A DNA stretch of 64,000 bases from Magnolia sinica (Eukaryota > Streptophyta > Magnoliopsida > Magnoliales > Magnoliaceae). Both the position numbers and the translations under genes were made by a program. The stretch spans positions 16,376,032 to 16,440,031 of the forward strand of contig NC_080582.1 in assembly GCF_029962835.1 (NCBI RefSeq). Reading direction: 5' to 3'. This document shows positions 1 through 10,490 of the stretch, piece after piece (the stretch's first letter is position 1; each line of letters begins with the position of its first letter). The notes below the pieces were generated by a model that was given only the letters and a program-made list of their open reading frames with translations, did no database searches and was not told the origin of the DNA.

Positions 1-1864
1 ACCGTTATCGCTACTCATGGAAGATAAAAAGTGGAGGATTTCATGGTCTATATGCTTCCTTTTGGACCTCTCTATAAACAGCAGCTATGAAAATGGAAGA
101 TTGTAAATTCAGATGTTATGCATCGGTTGAACCTTTGTATCCATTCTGTGGAATCAGTACAAAATCAATCTGAAATTGAGGGAAACGATTCTAACTACAT
201 TTGTTTTCATCTTTCAACAATGCCATTTTACAGGTGTTGCATGTGGACTGGAGGATCCGGAGTTAACGGATTTGATCTTAGGTTATTATGCACAATTGAA
301 GTCTGAATGCAAGTGATTAGTGTATTGTCATTTCAAAGCGGCTTTCTAGTGTGTTTTCATTCGAGGAGGCCAAGTTCCCTGTTCAGAAAAAGTTCATAGA
401 TGTAGGGTTCATGTTTGATCTTTCCAAGCCATTGATCTGTAGGCCCCCATCGTGGATGGACGATTGCCCCAAAATCTCCCAAATCAGAAGATCCTAGCCA
501 TCAAATCTTTGGCCTTTTCTCCAGTGAGTGTGGTTTGTTGGTTCATTTCTTTTTAACAACAGGAGGTTAGAGTTGACCAATTGGGAGGATATACTGGGAA
601 TGGTCCATCCATGATGGGGGACGTTTGATCAATGGCTTGGATAGATTAGCCATCGGCCCCACACTTACCAACCAGGTTCGGAAACCGGTAGGGAGCTTGG
701 CCTCTTTTCATTCATTCTAATGTGGTGTAAACAATAATACGATAGGGATTTGATTCTTTAGTGCAGATACTGAGATTGAAAGCTCTAGCTACTGGTATGG
801 ATGCATCTGGTAATTATTACTGTCTTGTGCATTCGGATTCCAGAGGAATGGTTCCTTCCACATAATGGGATGAAAGTAAGTCCTACCTGTTTCCATTGCA
901 ATCCTCAAATTGGATGGCAGACGGTCACCATCTTTTCGGTGCATCTAAGATTGGCCCTTGGCCATTTATAGGTCTTTGTAGTGACAAATCTCATTATCGG
1001 GAATTTCTTCTCTCTAGAATTTCTCAGGATATTGATGGGAAAATCTGGCTAAAATTGAAATTTCTCTTATAAATTAATAAATATTTTAGGATTTTAATAA
1101 TGACTAATTAGGTACGTCCTTTTTGAGAAGGAAAAGTACCGAAGTACCCTATTTATTGTTTTTCTTTGGAAAGTAATGAAGTCAGAAAAAAAAAAAAAGT
1201 GGCCGCCCCACCTAGTTTGTGTATAACATTAGCATGCCAAACGTATTCAACCATACATAATAATCACAAGGACCAAAAATATTTTTTTATTGAATCACTA
1301 GTGGGCTGTGATTATATTTTGATGTTTTTAAGTGGTGTATATTATTTTTTATGGTGTGCCTCATCCTCCTTTTAGATTGACGAAATTTTTGGTACTTCTC
1401 AACACTATAGGAGATTACATCTATTGGACGGCTTGGATATCATAAAAATATGTAATGGGCCCCAAGAATTTCTACTTTACCAGTTTCAAAAGAAACAAGT
1501 GCATGGTGGGCATTATGGTAATTTCAGTGCTCTATTTGTGTGGAATTTTGTGGTAAAAATCCCTAAATAAAACGAGAGATGTCAACATCAAACGACTCGC
1601 CGGTTAAGACTGCAAATCGGATATGTGATGATGGGACCCAATTTTCAGGCTTAACTCAACTCAGCGTACAGATTTTCTCATGACCCAACCCGAACTTATA
1701 TCCAACAGTGCCTATTTCTCTGGATTTGATAAACATGATTAAGAGAATGATATAAATAATTAAGGATGCCCATCATGGAACAATTGAGTGGATCAATCGG
1801 GATTGGGATGATCCTGGCCCAAGTTTCAGCCTTATCCATGGTTGGCTAAGGTCATAAGCATATG

Positions 1865-1911
<47 letters not shown>

Positions 1912-2299
1912 ATAGAAAATTACATCTAAATTAGGGAACATAACTGAAACCTGAAAAACCCAACCAATTCATGCAAAGCAGAAAGGCCCCATAACAAAAA
2001 TCATCTGACACCTCTGCGAGGAAAATAAAAGAAATAAATAAATAGAAGTGTCATTACTGCTGCAAGCATGATTTACAAAACAAATCCAGTACTTGTTTAA
2101 CTTTTCGAAATTCATGCTAAAGAGTAACACATCCAATTTGTTCATGAAATTCATAATTCGAAGCCACTACGACTAAGTCACCTAAGTCCTATGGAACACC
2201 CTCTTTCTACCACAGCATCGCACAAATAAAAGAGAATTACAATAGTTCAATAAGAGAATAATAACATAACAAACAGATCCTAGTTGAAGCAGAAAAGAA
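1..2299. other. 3' flank of NLR A, no gene recognised
   Basis: Non-coding, AT-rich sequence that is nearly identical to 26,648-28,960 in reverse and is related to 37,830-40,008. A 62-codon open stretch at 118-306 is conserved in the other arm (28,655-28,843) with only a few changes, but resembles no family I know. It is likely open only because the arms are young. A CT dinucleotide run lies at about 1,866-1,906. Confidence 0.6.
1866..1906. repeat. (CT)n microsatellite
   Basis: About 20 uninterrupted CT units. The mirrored position in the other arm (about 27,049-27,077) has a shorter GA run, so the repeat changed length after the arms separated. Confidence 0.95.
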
Positions 2300-5129
2300 T
2301 CACTTGGTTGACGGACACCATTCTTTGAAACGGATGTTGTGTGGCTTGACACTACCTTCCCATTTTATGCTTTCCCACCATTTCAGCTCACCTTCAATCT
2401 TGACTTCTGCTGCAGAAGCATTTGTGTTATGGAGAGGAAGCTTCTCCAGCAGCGGGCATCCTCGAATCTTCAACTTCTTCAGCATCGGCAAGTGCCCACC
2501 ACAAATGCTTTTCAGTTTGCGTAGCTTCCAAAGACATAAATCAACTAGTTGTGGAAATGCATTTTGCCCTGCCAGGCGGTCTTCTTCAAAGACGTTCTCC
2601 AGTCTACAGCAAAATTTTATTTCAAGTAATTTGAGATTCTGTAACTGAATGCTCGAAGAGAAGAAACTCACGAGCTTCGGGCAACATTCCAAATATATAT
2701 TCTTTAGGCATGCGAAGCTCCCTCTTCCCAACTACCACCGGCACATTGTTCTTAATTTGGCAAGATCTGACACCCTTAGATTTTCTAAACAAACTGCTGC
2801 ATCAATGTCTGCCATTCTTCCAACGAACAGAATCTCCAGTTGATGGCATTTCTCAATCCAACATTCTTTAAGGTTGTCCATCTCCATGCCAAGATTGGAC
2901 AGTGCCTTAATGAACGCATTGCCATACAAATGAAAGAATTCTGTCACTGAGAGAACCCCTCTAACACCGTCTAGGGAATTCTTACCACCGCAAACCTCCA
3001 GTTGTCTTTCATAACTCAAAGACTGCTCAAATCGAGTATAAATACGCTGGTAGAAAAATCGGTTTCTTTTAAAATCACGATCTCTATCCTTGTGCCCTCC
3101 CTCACAGGGACAGACCAAGAAATGGAATTTTTGAAAGCAGGATTTCCACAGTTTCGAGCTTTCGTCCAAAGACTCAAAAACACTTGCATCACCGACAGAG
3201 ATGTGACGACTGCTGCTGTCTTGGAGCTGCTCATGCAGCAAGTTCAAGCCACATCGATCCCAATTCAAGTTTTCTGGAAGCTGATATATCTTTCTCCAGT
3301 CAACCGTCTTGAGATGCTCCATTCCCAACAGGTCCAGGCACCGCAAGCTAGTCAGATTGAAAATTTCGTGTGGAAGCTCTTCCATTTTCGTGCTTGAAAG
3401 ATCAAGTGCCTCAAGTTTTGAAAGTTTATCTAGGCTGACCAGTCTCACTAGAGATCGACAACCCTTGAGCGAGAGCCGGCTGAGGTTGCAGGCACCTGAG
3501 ATGTTGAGACATCGGAGGCTTTGCATGTTGTGGAAGGATACCTCCACCATCTTCGTCAAGGGAGTTTGATGGAGATCGAGGATCTCGAGCTTCTGCATAT
3601 CCTTTAAGAATGAAGGAAGAGCCTCTAGCTTGCAGCAGCTTTGAAGCTTCAACAACCGTAATTCACATAGGCAGGACATGGACGAGGGCAGGGAAGTGAT
3701 GCTTGTCAAAGAAATGTCGAGGACTCGGAGTTTGGTCATGTTCTGGAAAAAACCATCCGGGATTTCTTGCAAATGATCATTGTTTTTTAGCAACAATGTT
3801 GAGAGAAGAGGGCGATTTGGAGAGCGGATTGGGAGTGTTTCTACCTGATTATTGGATAATGAGATCCATTGGCATGATTCTTCGCTATCTAAGCTGTACT
3901 TCACTAGGAACGTCTGAGAACCAATCACTTCCATTAGCCAGGAATTCATATCCACATGATATTGTCCTCCTGAAGATCCCTCCATTGTAAATTGCTCTTG
4001 TAGCCAAACCATAAATTCCCTTTCCATAGATTGAGCTTTTGGTAAGTCTCTCCAATAATAATTTCCCCACCTCTTTAGATAGGAGAGTAGGTAATTTGGG
4101 TTTGATGACACCAGGGACAATAGCACCATGCATCTCTTTGTGAGCTCTTTGAGTAGTATATTCCCCAGTATCTTTAAAGCCGCTTCTTTATTCTCCTCCT
4201 CATTGAAGGATCCATCGAAAAAGCCCTCCGACCTCCAATACTCTTCTATCAAGGAATCTCCATCAATGGAGCATCCATTTTGATAGAACAAGGAGATGTA
4301 AAAGAAGCATTTCAAGACTTTCTCTGGTTGTTGAGAAACCAATGTTGGTGGCCACATCCACTGCCTCTTCCTGTAAAAAATCCCAGGCGTCTTCTTTAGA
4401 CCACTCCCCCACTGTGATGTTTATTTGGGCTCCCATTTCCTTAACATACTTCTTGAGATCGAGTTGTAATCATGACTTTACTACCGCTGGTGATAGCAGA
4501 GGCCGTGATAGGAACTCCCATCTCTTTCAAGTCGATGCTTTCCCAAACATCTTCTAAGACAAGGAGGAACCTATGGCTGCTTTGCTTAGCCGAGATTTGT
4601 TTAGTTGCTGTGGAGAAGTGAATGGACATTGGGATATCCAATGCCTCCTTGATTCCCATCTGTACCTCCATTAAACGATTCCTTCTCCTCTTTTCATCCA
4701 ACGACATTAAAAGTTGTATCTCTTCACAGACGATTCCGCAATGCCCTCTTTTTGCAAACGGTCATATTCTCCTCTAATTCTTGACTGCATCTTCTCAGCA
4801 AGACTCTCGACTCCCGGTGCTCTTACTCGTATGATCACATCAAACAGACGGCTAGATTCTTTGGATTTATCCATCACCGCTGCAACCACCTGTCTCATGA
4901 TCCGTGACTTCCCCACACCCTGCCATCCCCAAACTGAGAACACTGAAATATTGTCATCTCTCAAACAGTCCCATATCTGTTGCCTCATGCGTCGTGAGCA
5001 AGCACTCACAACCTCTCCTCCTTGTCTGAGCCGTCGATCATCACCATCCCTGGAAGCTGCCGTCTTCTCCGCACGATCACTTTCTGCAAAATGGAATTCC
5101 TTGTTTCGTAAGGGTGGAAATGAGAGCAT
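2300..5129 (-). pseudogene. NLR copy A: broken RPS2-like NB-LRR gene
   Basis: Homologous over its full length to NLR copies B and C. The start (ATG at 5,127-5,129) is chosen by alignment with C. In order one sees a short N-terminus, a P-loop reading GWQGVGKS, a kinase-2 motif LLVLEDVW, an RNBS-B ITTRS, the winged-helix part (SLIEEYWRSEGF) and leucine-rich repeats to the C-terminus. Compared with C there are three frame changes: +2 near 4,710, +1 near 4,440 and -2 near 4,335. There is also one in-frame TAG at 2,732-2,734 where C has CAG. No uninterrupted protein can be read. There is no coiled-coil domain before the P-loop and no GLPL/ARC1 segment, as in all copies here. It lies in the left arm, transcribed toward the window's left end. 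It was probably a cytoplasmic immune receptor before decay. Confidence 0.9.
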
Positions 5130-6480
5130 GGGCTTGGCACGCTCTGTGCCCTATCAATTTTAAAGCCGGTTTGGGCTCAGGTCATTTTACACCGATCCAG
5201 CACTCTGGGTTTTCTTCTCTCTAGCAACCAACAAAATTTATTGAAATGTGTGAAAATTACGTGGGCCCACAACGATCTATTTCTTACATCCACTTGAGCT
5301 TTGGAGGTACCTCATGTTTCGGCCCATGCTCTGAAATTATCTATAAATATTGATGAACAGTGTGGATTTAACACAAAAAAAAAATAAAATCATAGTAGGA
5401 CTTGGAGAAGTCAACATATGAATTTTCTGCAACCGGTAAAAGAAGGGTGGTGGGAACTTGTTTTGAAATGTCAATTTTGAAATTATGTGCGCACCTCCTA
5501 TTAAGTGCGCACCATGCCATGCAATCCATTTCTCTCACAAGGAAAATGCCCAAAAAACTCAACTTCCAAATAGGCCATAGTTACATTGAATCTGGACCGT
5601 TAGTCAACAAAATGTTGCAATACCATCATTCATTGCATATTAAAATCCATTTACGTAATCATTTTTCAACTTTGCCATATTGTACGGCCCAAACGGTTTC
5701 ATGGATAGGACTGTCAATGGGCCGGGTTTGAGGTTGGCATCTGTTCGTATTTTGAACTGTTAAAGCCTGACAGTTCGGCCCTACTCAAAATTTTGATTTT
5801 GCTGGAATGAGCCCGGCACATTGACAGCACTGTTCTTGGGCTTAAAGCATAGTATTAATGCTCATCTTAATAGGAACTACAATATTACAGCTATAGGTGG
5901 ATTTGATTGGGCCACGTGTGCTGTTAGATAGAGGTGGGCCGGTGACCCATGTGGAAGGATTTGATTGGGCCATGTGTGTGTCAGAGGTAGGTGGGCCATG
6001 ATGTTTATGTGAAATTTACTTTGACTATACGATTGGAAACAATGTATAAGGACAACACTCACCATCCAAAATGTTTCCCTTCGCGTGGCTCACCTGAATT
6101 GTGGATGGACTTTACTTTTGGGCCACAGGGTCAAATTTTGGTGTGGCATCCAACGTTTGAAGTGGATTTCATATAACCATCATCGTGGATGGTGGACAAT
6201 GTAAAGATCAAGGTCATGAGGGTCTCTATCCACGGAGAGAGGATCCTGCTCAATTTTGGTCTCAAGTCCTAAAATGATCTCAAATAATGGATGGACGGGG
6301 TGGATTTCTCACAAACATCAAGGTGGGCCCCACCAAGAGTAACGTGAAATGATGTGGAGAGTGCGGATTGCCTGTGTTGAAGATAGTAAAATTCAGTGCG
6401 GCCGCTTCTGATTGATCCACGTCATCACTGGATTTCTCTCTACCCATAGATTGCGTGATACACAGGGTGACTTTTAACGT
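5130..6480. other. 5' flank of NLR A with MITE pieces
   Basis: The first 70 bases upstream of NLR A are related to the upstream sequence of NLR B and of the 5' relics, including a shared 'gtcattttaga/acaccga' block. Pieces of the 'gtgggcccac...ccatcca' MITE family lie at about 5,250-5,395 and 6,270-6,345. The rest matches 21,980-23,690 of the other arm. No gene is visible. Confidence 0.6.
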
Positions 6481-6895
6481 CCACAATGATTTATGTTATA
6501 GATCCAAACAAATTATCAATTTTTACAGATCATTCTAAAGAATAAGCCATAAAACAAGGCACATCCAAAGCTGAAGTAGACTACAACATAAATAATGGTG
6601 GGGATTAAACCACCACCGTTAAAACCTTCCTAGGGTTCATTGTTAGGTTTTTTTTCCATCTAACTTCTTCATAAGATAACATATACATGGATAATGGGAA
6701 AACAAAAATACTAACTTGATCGATTAGAGTTTTTGGTGGCCCTAAGAAATTTTCAACAGTAAGCGTACAATTCTCACTATTTCTATAGTGTGGCCACTTG
6801 AGCTTTGATCTACATCATTTTCTGTCTAATTCCATAAAATGGTACGGAAAATGAATAGACGGTTTGGATCTAATACTCTCCGTCTTCTTCTCTGC
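6478..6895. mobile_element. MITE copy (TIR-type, GTCCATCCA family)
   Basis: About 415 bp. It has the family layout: a 'cacaatgatttatgtta' type end, a central 'accttcctaggg' and 'aacttgatcgattagag' block, and an inverted-type second half ending in 'gacggtttggatctaa'. The mirrored copy in the other arm is at about 21,583-21,982. The ends are too worn to define target duplications. Confidence 0.6.
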
Positions 6896-6917
6896 ACTTG
6901 GAATGTGCTGCACCACG

Positions 6918-7444
6918 GGAGCTGATTAGGTGAGACCCGGGCTTACCCAAGACACTGCGGTAGTTACCATGGTGCTCATGACCTTGACTTGTTTATTTTG
7001 TATGCACTCCTTTCATCCATATTTCCAGATAATTCTAAGGTATTATAGAAACAAGAAAGTAGATCCAATTATCAGGTGGACCATATCATAATAAACAGCG
7101 GTGATTAATGATTAATAAGCCACAAAAGTTTTATGTCAAGAGTGTATTTGGTTTACCTCTTCATCCAGGCTTATGTGAACTCATCAACAGATTGATGGAA
7201 AATAAAACAAACGGAAACATTAAGTTGAGCCCTAAGAAGTTTTTAATGGTAGCGTCTCAATTACCATTGTTTCATAGAATATAATCCACCAGATAATTGG
7301 ATCTTCTTAAGTTTTGGCATCAAGATCTAAAATGATCCAAAAAACGGACGGACAGAGTAGATAGAGAATACACAAATCAAGGTGGGCTCCGTGGTAAGGC
7401 TGCACCATCTTGGGTGAAGCCCGGTCTCACCTAATCATCTCGCG
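6918..7444. mobile_element. MULE-type MITE with 9-bp target site duplication
   Basis: A 527-bp element bounded by tgcaccacg at 6,909-6,917 and again at 7,445-7,453. The ends are inverted: ggagctgattaggtgagac on the left and the complement of a close match on the right, followed by related inner parts. A 9-bp duplication with long inverted ends and no coding capacity fits a non-autonomous Mutator-like element. The mirrored copy is at 21,131-21,542. Confidence 0.82.
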
Positions 7445-7477
7445 TGCACCACGTAGTAAGCCATCGAATTTCTTGGA

Positions 7478-7912
7478 GTGTGAAATTTATGCAGGCCATG
7501 CTATGATATATTTCTTAGATCCACACTGTCCGTCCATTTTTTTCAGATCATTCTAAAATATGAATCCAAAAACATTGAAAATTCAAAGCTAAAGTGGACC
7601 ACCCCACTGAAGACAGTAAGAATTATTGGGGCCACAGAGCCTTCTAATCAAGTTGATATTTGTATTTTAACTTCATGCAGATATGTGTGATCTTATGAAC
7701 ATTTCAGATGGAAAATAAGCCTCACAATGGGTCTTAGGAATGTTTCAACGGTAATTTGTTTAATCTCCACTATTTTCTGTAGGGTTATTTACTTCATCTT
7801 TGGACGTACCTCATTTTAGGATTATGCTCTATATTTATCTGAAAATATTGATGGACAGTATAGATCTAGCACAAAAATCATGATGGGACCCAGAAAAAGT
7901 TCCACACACTTC
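7478..7912. mobile_element. MITE copy (TIR-type)
   Basis: About 435 bp with inverted-type ends (gtgtgaaatttatgcaggcc and the complement of a related end near 7,905) and the family's inner blocks. The mirrored copy in the right arm is at about 20,647-21,095. No clear target duplication was found. Confidence 0.6.
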
Positions 7913-8060
7913 AAGAGTTGTGTTGTGTAATGAGATAGAAATCAGTCGTATCTCGTTAGCTGAGTGACTGAGTCATCAGAAATATCGTGAAGGAATGAAG
8001 AGCAACAGCTACCACTGGAAATTTTTGTGCCTTCAACACAGACGATCCACACTCTGCAAC

Positions 8061-8282
8061 TTATCCCACTTCCGACACCTTCCAAAAATGGTTTACAGTG
8101 AAAAGATAGAAAAACCAATAGATGTAGATACCTGGTATTTGCCTCCTCTTATGTCCTGCGTTCACAATCTCCCCTCTTCTTCTAAGCTGTCCATCATCTA
8201 CCATTACCTCTGCAGGATATATTTCTGCAAAATTCGAATTCCTTGTTTTGTAAGATTGGAAATGAGTGCATGGGCTAAACAT
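8061..8282 (-). pseudogene. 5'-end relic of an NLR gene (left arm)
   Basis: The first roughly 45 codons resemble the N-terminus of the NLR copies, including the blocks ETRNSNFA-like (here KTRNSNFAE) and LRRRGEIVNA against LRQGGEVVSA. The similarity ends before the P-loop and the rest is unrelated. Sequence just upstream (8,283-8,340) also matches the 5' flank of NLR A and B, so this is the truncated start of a further NLR unit and not a chance match. Its near-identical mirror is at 20,272-20,493. Confidence 0.72.
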
Positions 8283-8617
8283 GGAATAGTCATTTTAGAC
8301 CGACCCATCGGGACCAAACTTCATATGTAGCCGTTATGTCACCAATATATATTTCTAGACTTGAAGGGCCTGTTTGAATATCACTTATACCTAACAAGTA
8401 ACCCTTTTTTTTATTATTATTTTTTGTTTATATATATATATATATGTATAAAGCTTTTAGCAAATAAAAAATTTATTTTTGGAAGTTAGTTTGACTAGCA
8501 CTATTAGATTTTCTTTTTCTTGATTAGCACTATTAGATTTTCTTAATTTTTCTTTTTTTCTTTTTTTCGGAAGTTTTTCTACTTTTCTACTCCCCTTCTC
8601 CCGGCACAAATTTGGTG

Positions 8618-8934
8618 GATCCCTAACTGTGGAGCCCACGATGCTGATGCGTGAGCCTTACATCCACGGTGTCCATCCAATTTTACACATCACTTTAGAG
8701 CAAGATCCAAAAAATGAAGCATATCCAAATCTCTAGTGGACCACACCACAGGAAATAGTGGTGATTGATCATTAAAAACTTCTTCTCGACCACGAAAGTT
8801 TTGGATCAAGCTGATATATTTGTGGTCCCTTTATTCATGTCTTTGTAACCTCATCAGGAGGTTAGGTGGCAAATAAACATTCGCACATCCCCCAAGAAAT
8901 TTACAGTGGGCCACACAGTAAGGGATCCAAGGAC
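8618..8934. mobile_element. Small MITE with ggatccctaactgt ends
   Basis: A 317-bp unit with inverted ends of about 23 bp (ggatccctaactgtggagcc on the left, the complement of gtgggccacacagtaaggga on the right). Its inner part is related to the other MITEs here. It carries no coding sequence. The mirrored copy is at about 19,622-19,937. Confidence 0.75.
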
Positions 8935-8957
8935 CTATTCTCTAGAATTGGACACTC

Positions 8958-9211
8958 CGCATAAAAGGTGGCCGTGTATGATGGACAACCCATATAAAAA
9001 ATGAGGCCCACATGATGGATGATCCACATCAAAGATGGGCTTCATATGATGGATAATTAACATTGATGGTGGGCTCACATGATAGATGACTTGTATCAAA
9101 TTGGGCTCCACATAATGGGCATCCCACATCAAAGGTCAGCCTCTAATGATTAATGGTTTATATCCAAGGTAGGGCCCGCATGATGGACGACCCACATCAA
9201 AGGTAGGGCCC
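8958..9211. repeat. Degenerate minisatellite, unit about 35 bp (first block)
   Basis: Imperfect tandem units of the type 'cacatgatggatgacccaca' followed by 'tcaaaggtgggcc'. The inverted-repeat breakpoint (9,163) falls inside this array, and the array is split by the solo LTR at 9,212-9,860. Confidence 0.8.
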
Positions 9212-9860
9212 TGACGCAGGGATGAACATGATGAGGTCGATCCACGAAGCCTCTCTAGACTCCTCACAGAGACTTCTTGAATCCACAAGGAAAAAAAAAA
9301 CAAGAAAATAGAAATAATACTCTAGAAAAATTGTAAATTGATTAATGATTGAATAAATGAAATTACATCCTTTAAATAGGGATACTAAGCCATGGAAGAA
9401 GTTTCGGAATTAAACTATAGCTAAAACTCCTAGAAATTGCGAGTTACTATAAATAGTAAACTTACTATTTATAGACAGTCGTGATTCCTACTAGTGCGCA
9501 TGGTTTTCGGCCAAAAATAGTAAATAGTAAGTGTCCTCTTAGGCTTCAACATGATGTTCTTCTAATTATTCTAAGCACTTTTAATGTTGGGCGCAACTTG
9601 CAGATCCCAACGGATGAAGAGTCATAATCAAACTAAAACTTATTATAAAAAATGAAATTAAAATAGGAATTCGACTGACGATCTGATGGTATTTCGCAAA
9701 TTCAGCTTGGGGAAAATCATATATAGTATATCTGATAGCTCATTCCGGTTTGCGAGATATGTATGTTTGAAGTTCTGACTGTCCGGATCACCTCCATCTC
9801 TGATCGGGCCTTTTCTGGTCCATCTTGGCCATGAAACTATCCACGACCCGCTCTGCATCA
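9212..9860 (-). mobile_element. Solo LTR (649 bp) with 5-bp target duplication
   Basis: Starts TG and ends CA, and is flanked by ggccc at 9,207-9,211 and again at 9,861-9,865. It sits in the middle of the 35-bp minisatellite. A related copy in the opposite orientation lies at about 32,350-33,134. There is no internal region beside it, so it fits a solo LTR left by recombination. The family is not recognised. Confidence 0.8.
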
Positions 9861-9865
9861 GGCCC

Positions 9866-10170
9866 ACACTATAAGGTGGGATCCACATGATGGACAACGG
9901 ATAGAGGACCACATGATGGATAATAACATTGATTATAAGCCCCACATGATGGATGACCCATATCAAGGTGGGCCACATGAGGACAATTCACATTGAAGAT
10001 CTGCCCCTAGCTAGTGATGAATGACCAACGTTTAAGGCAAGTCCCACATAATGGACAGCCCATTTTGAAGTTGGGCCTGCATGATGAATGGTCCACATTA
10101 AGGTGGCCACGCATGATGGACGACCCACATCCAAGGTGGGCCTCACATGATGGGTAATCGATATCAAAGG
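9866..10170. repeat. Degenerate minisatellite, second block
   Basis: Continuation, across the solo LTR, of the array at 8,958-9,211, with the same imperfect units of about 35 bp (cacatgatggatgaccca, caaggtgggcc). Confidence 0.8.
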
Positions 10171-10330
10171 GGGAGCGGATTAGGTGAGACCCCATATCCA
10201 CTGAGGTGGGTGGGACTCCTATGGTATCGACTGTCATCCACCGTCCGTCCATATTGAAAGCTCATTTTAGGGCATGGTAAAAAAAATGATGCAGTTCCAA
10301 ATCCAAGATGATCTACATCCAATAATTTCT
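10171..10330. mobile_element. Half of a MULE-type MITE, on the 3' side of NLR B
   Basis: Starts with gagcggattaggtgagacc, close to the end of the element at 6,918, and continues with the family's 'ccaccgtccgtccat' and 'cattttaggg' blocks. It then runs into NLR-B flank sequence at about 10,335. The other half of such an element appears on the far side of NLR B at 13,375-13,495. Confidence 0.55.
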
Positions 10331-10490
10331 TTCTAAAATTCATAATTCGAAGCCACTAAGACTAAATCAAAGTTCAATGGAACAACCTCTTCTTTCTAGC
10401 ACATAGTAACCCAAATAAAAGAGAATTACAGTAGTAGTTCAGGAAGAGAAGAATAACACAGCAAACAGGGACAGTTTAAACAGAGAAGAA

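Larger units (their letters stand above)
1..9163 (+). repeat. Left arm of a long inverted repeat (about 9.2 kb visible)
   Basis: This segment matches the reverse complement of 19,392-28,960. Base 1 pairs with base 28,960, and the match stops at 9,163/19,392, where both copies share a short string ending in ggtttatat. The outer flank near base 1 has about one mismatch per 100 bases by eye, and other non-coding parts are about 97-99% alike. The arm contains broken NLR A, an NLR 5' relic and several MITEs. The outer end may lie left of the window. Relative to the other arm it lacks about 480 bp near 5,890 and about 60 bp near 5,487, the latter flanked by short direct repeats. Confidence 0.92.

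Noticed and set aside
118-306. Small open frame conserved in both arms (mirror at 28,655-28,843)
   Set aside because: The arms are so similar that an open frame of 62 codons would stay open by chance. It has no recognisable family or start context.
7995-8330. 111-codon open frame on the plus strand, conserved in the right arm
   Set aside because: It is antisense to the NLR 5' relic and conserved only because the arms are young. No known domain.
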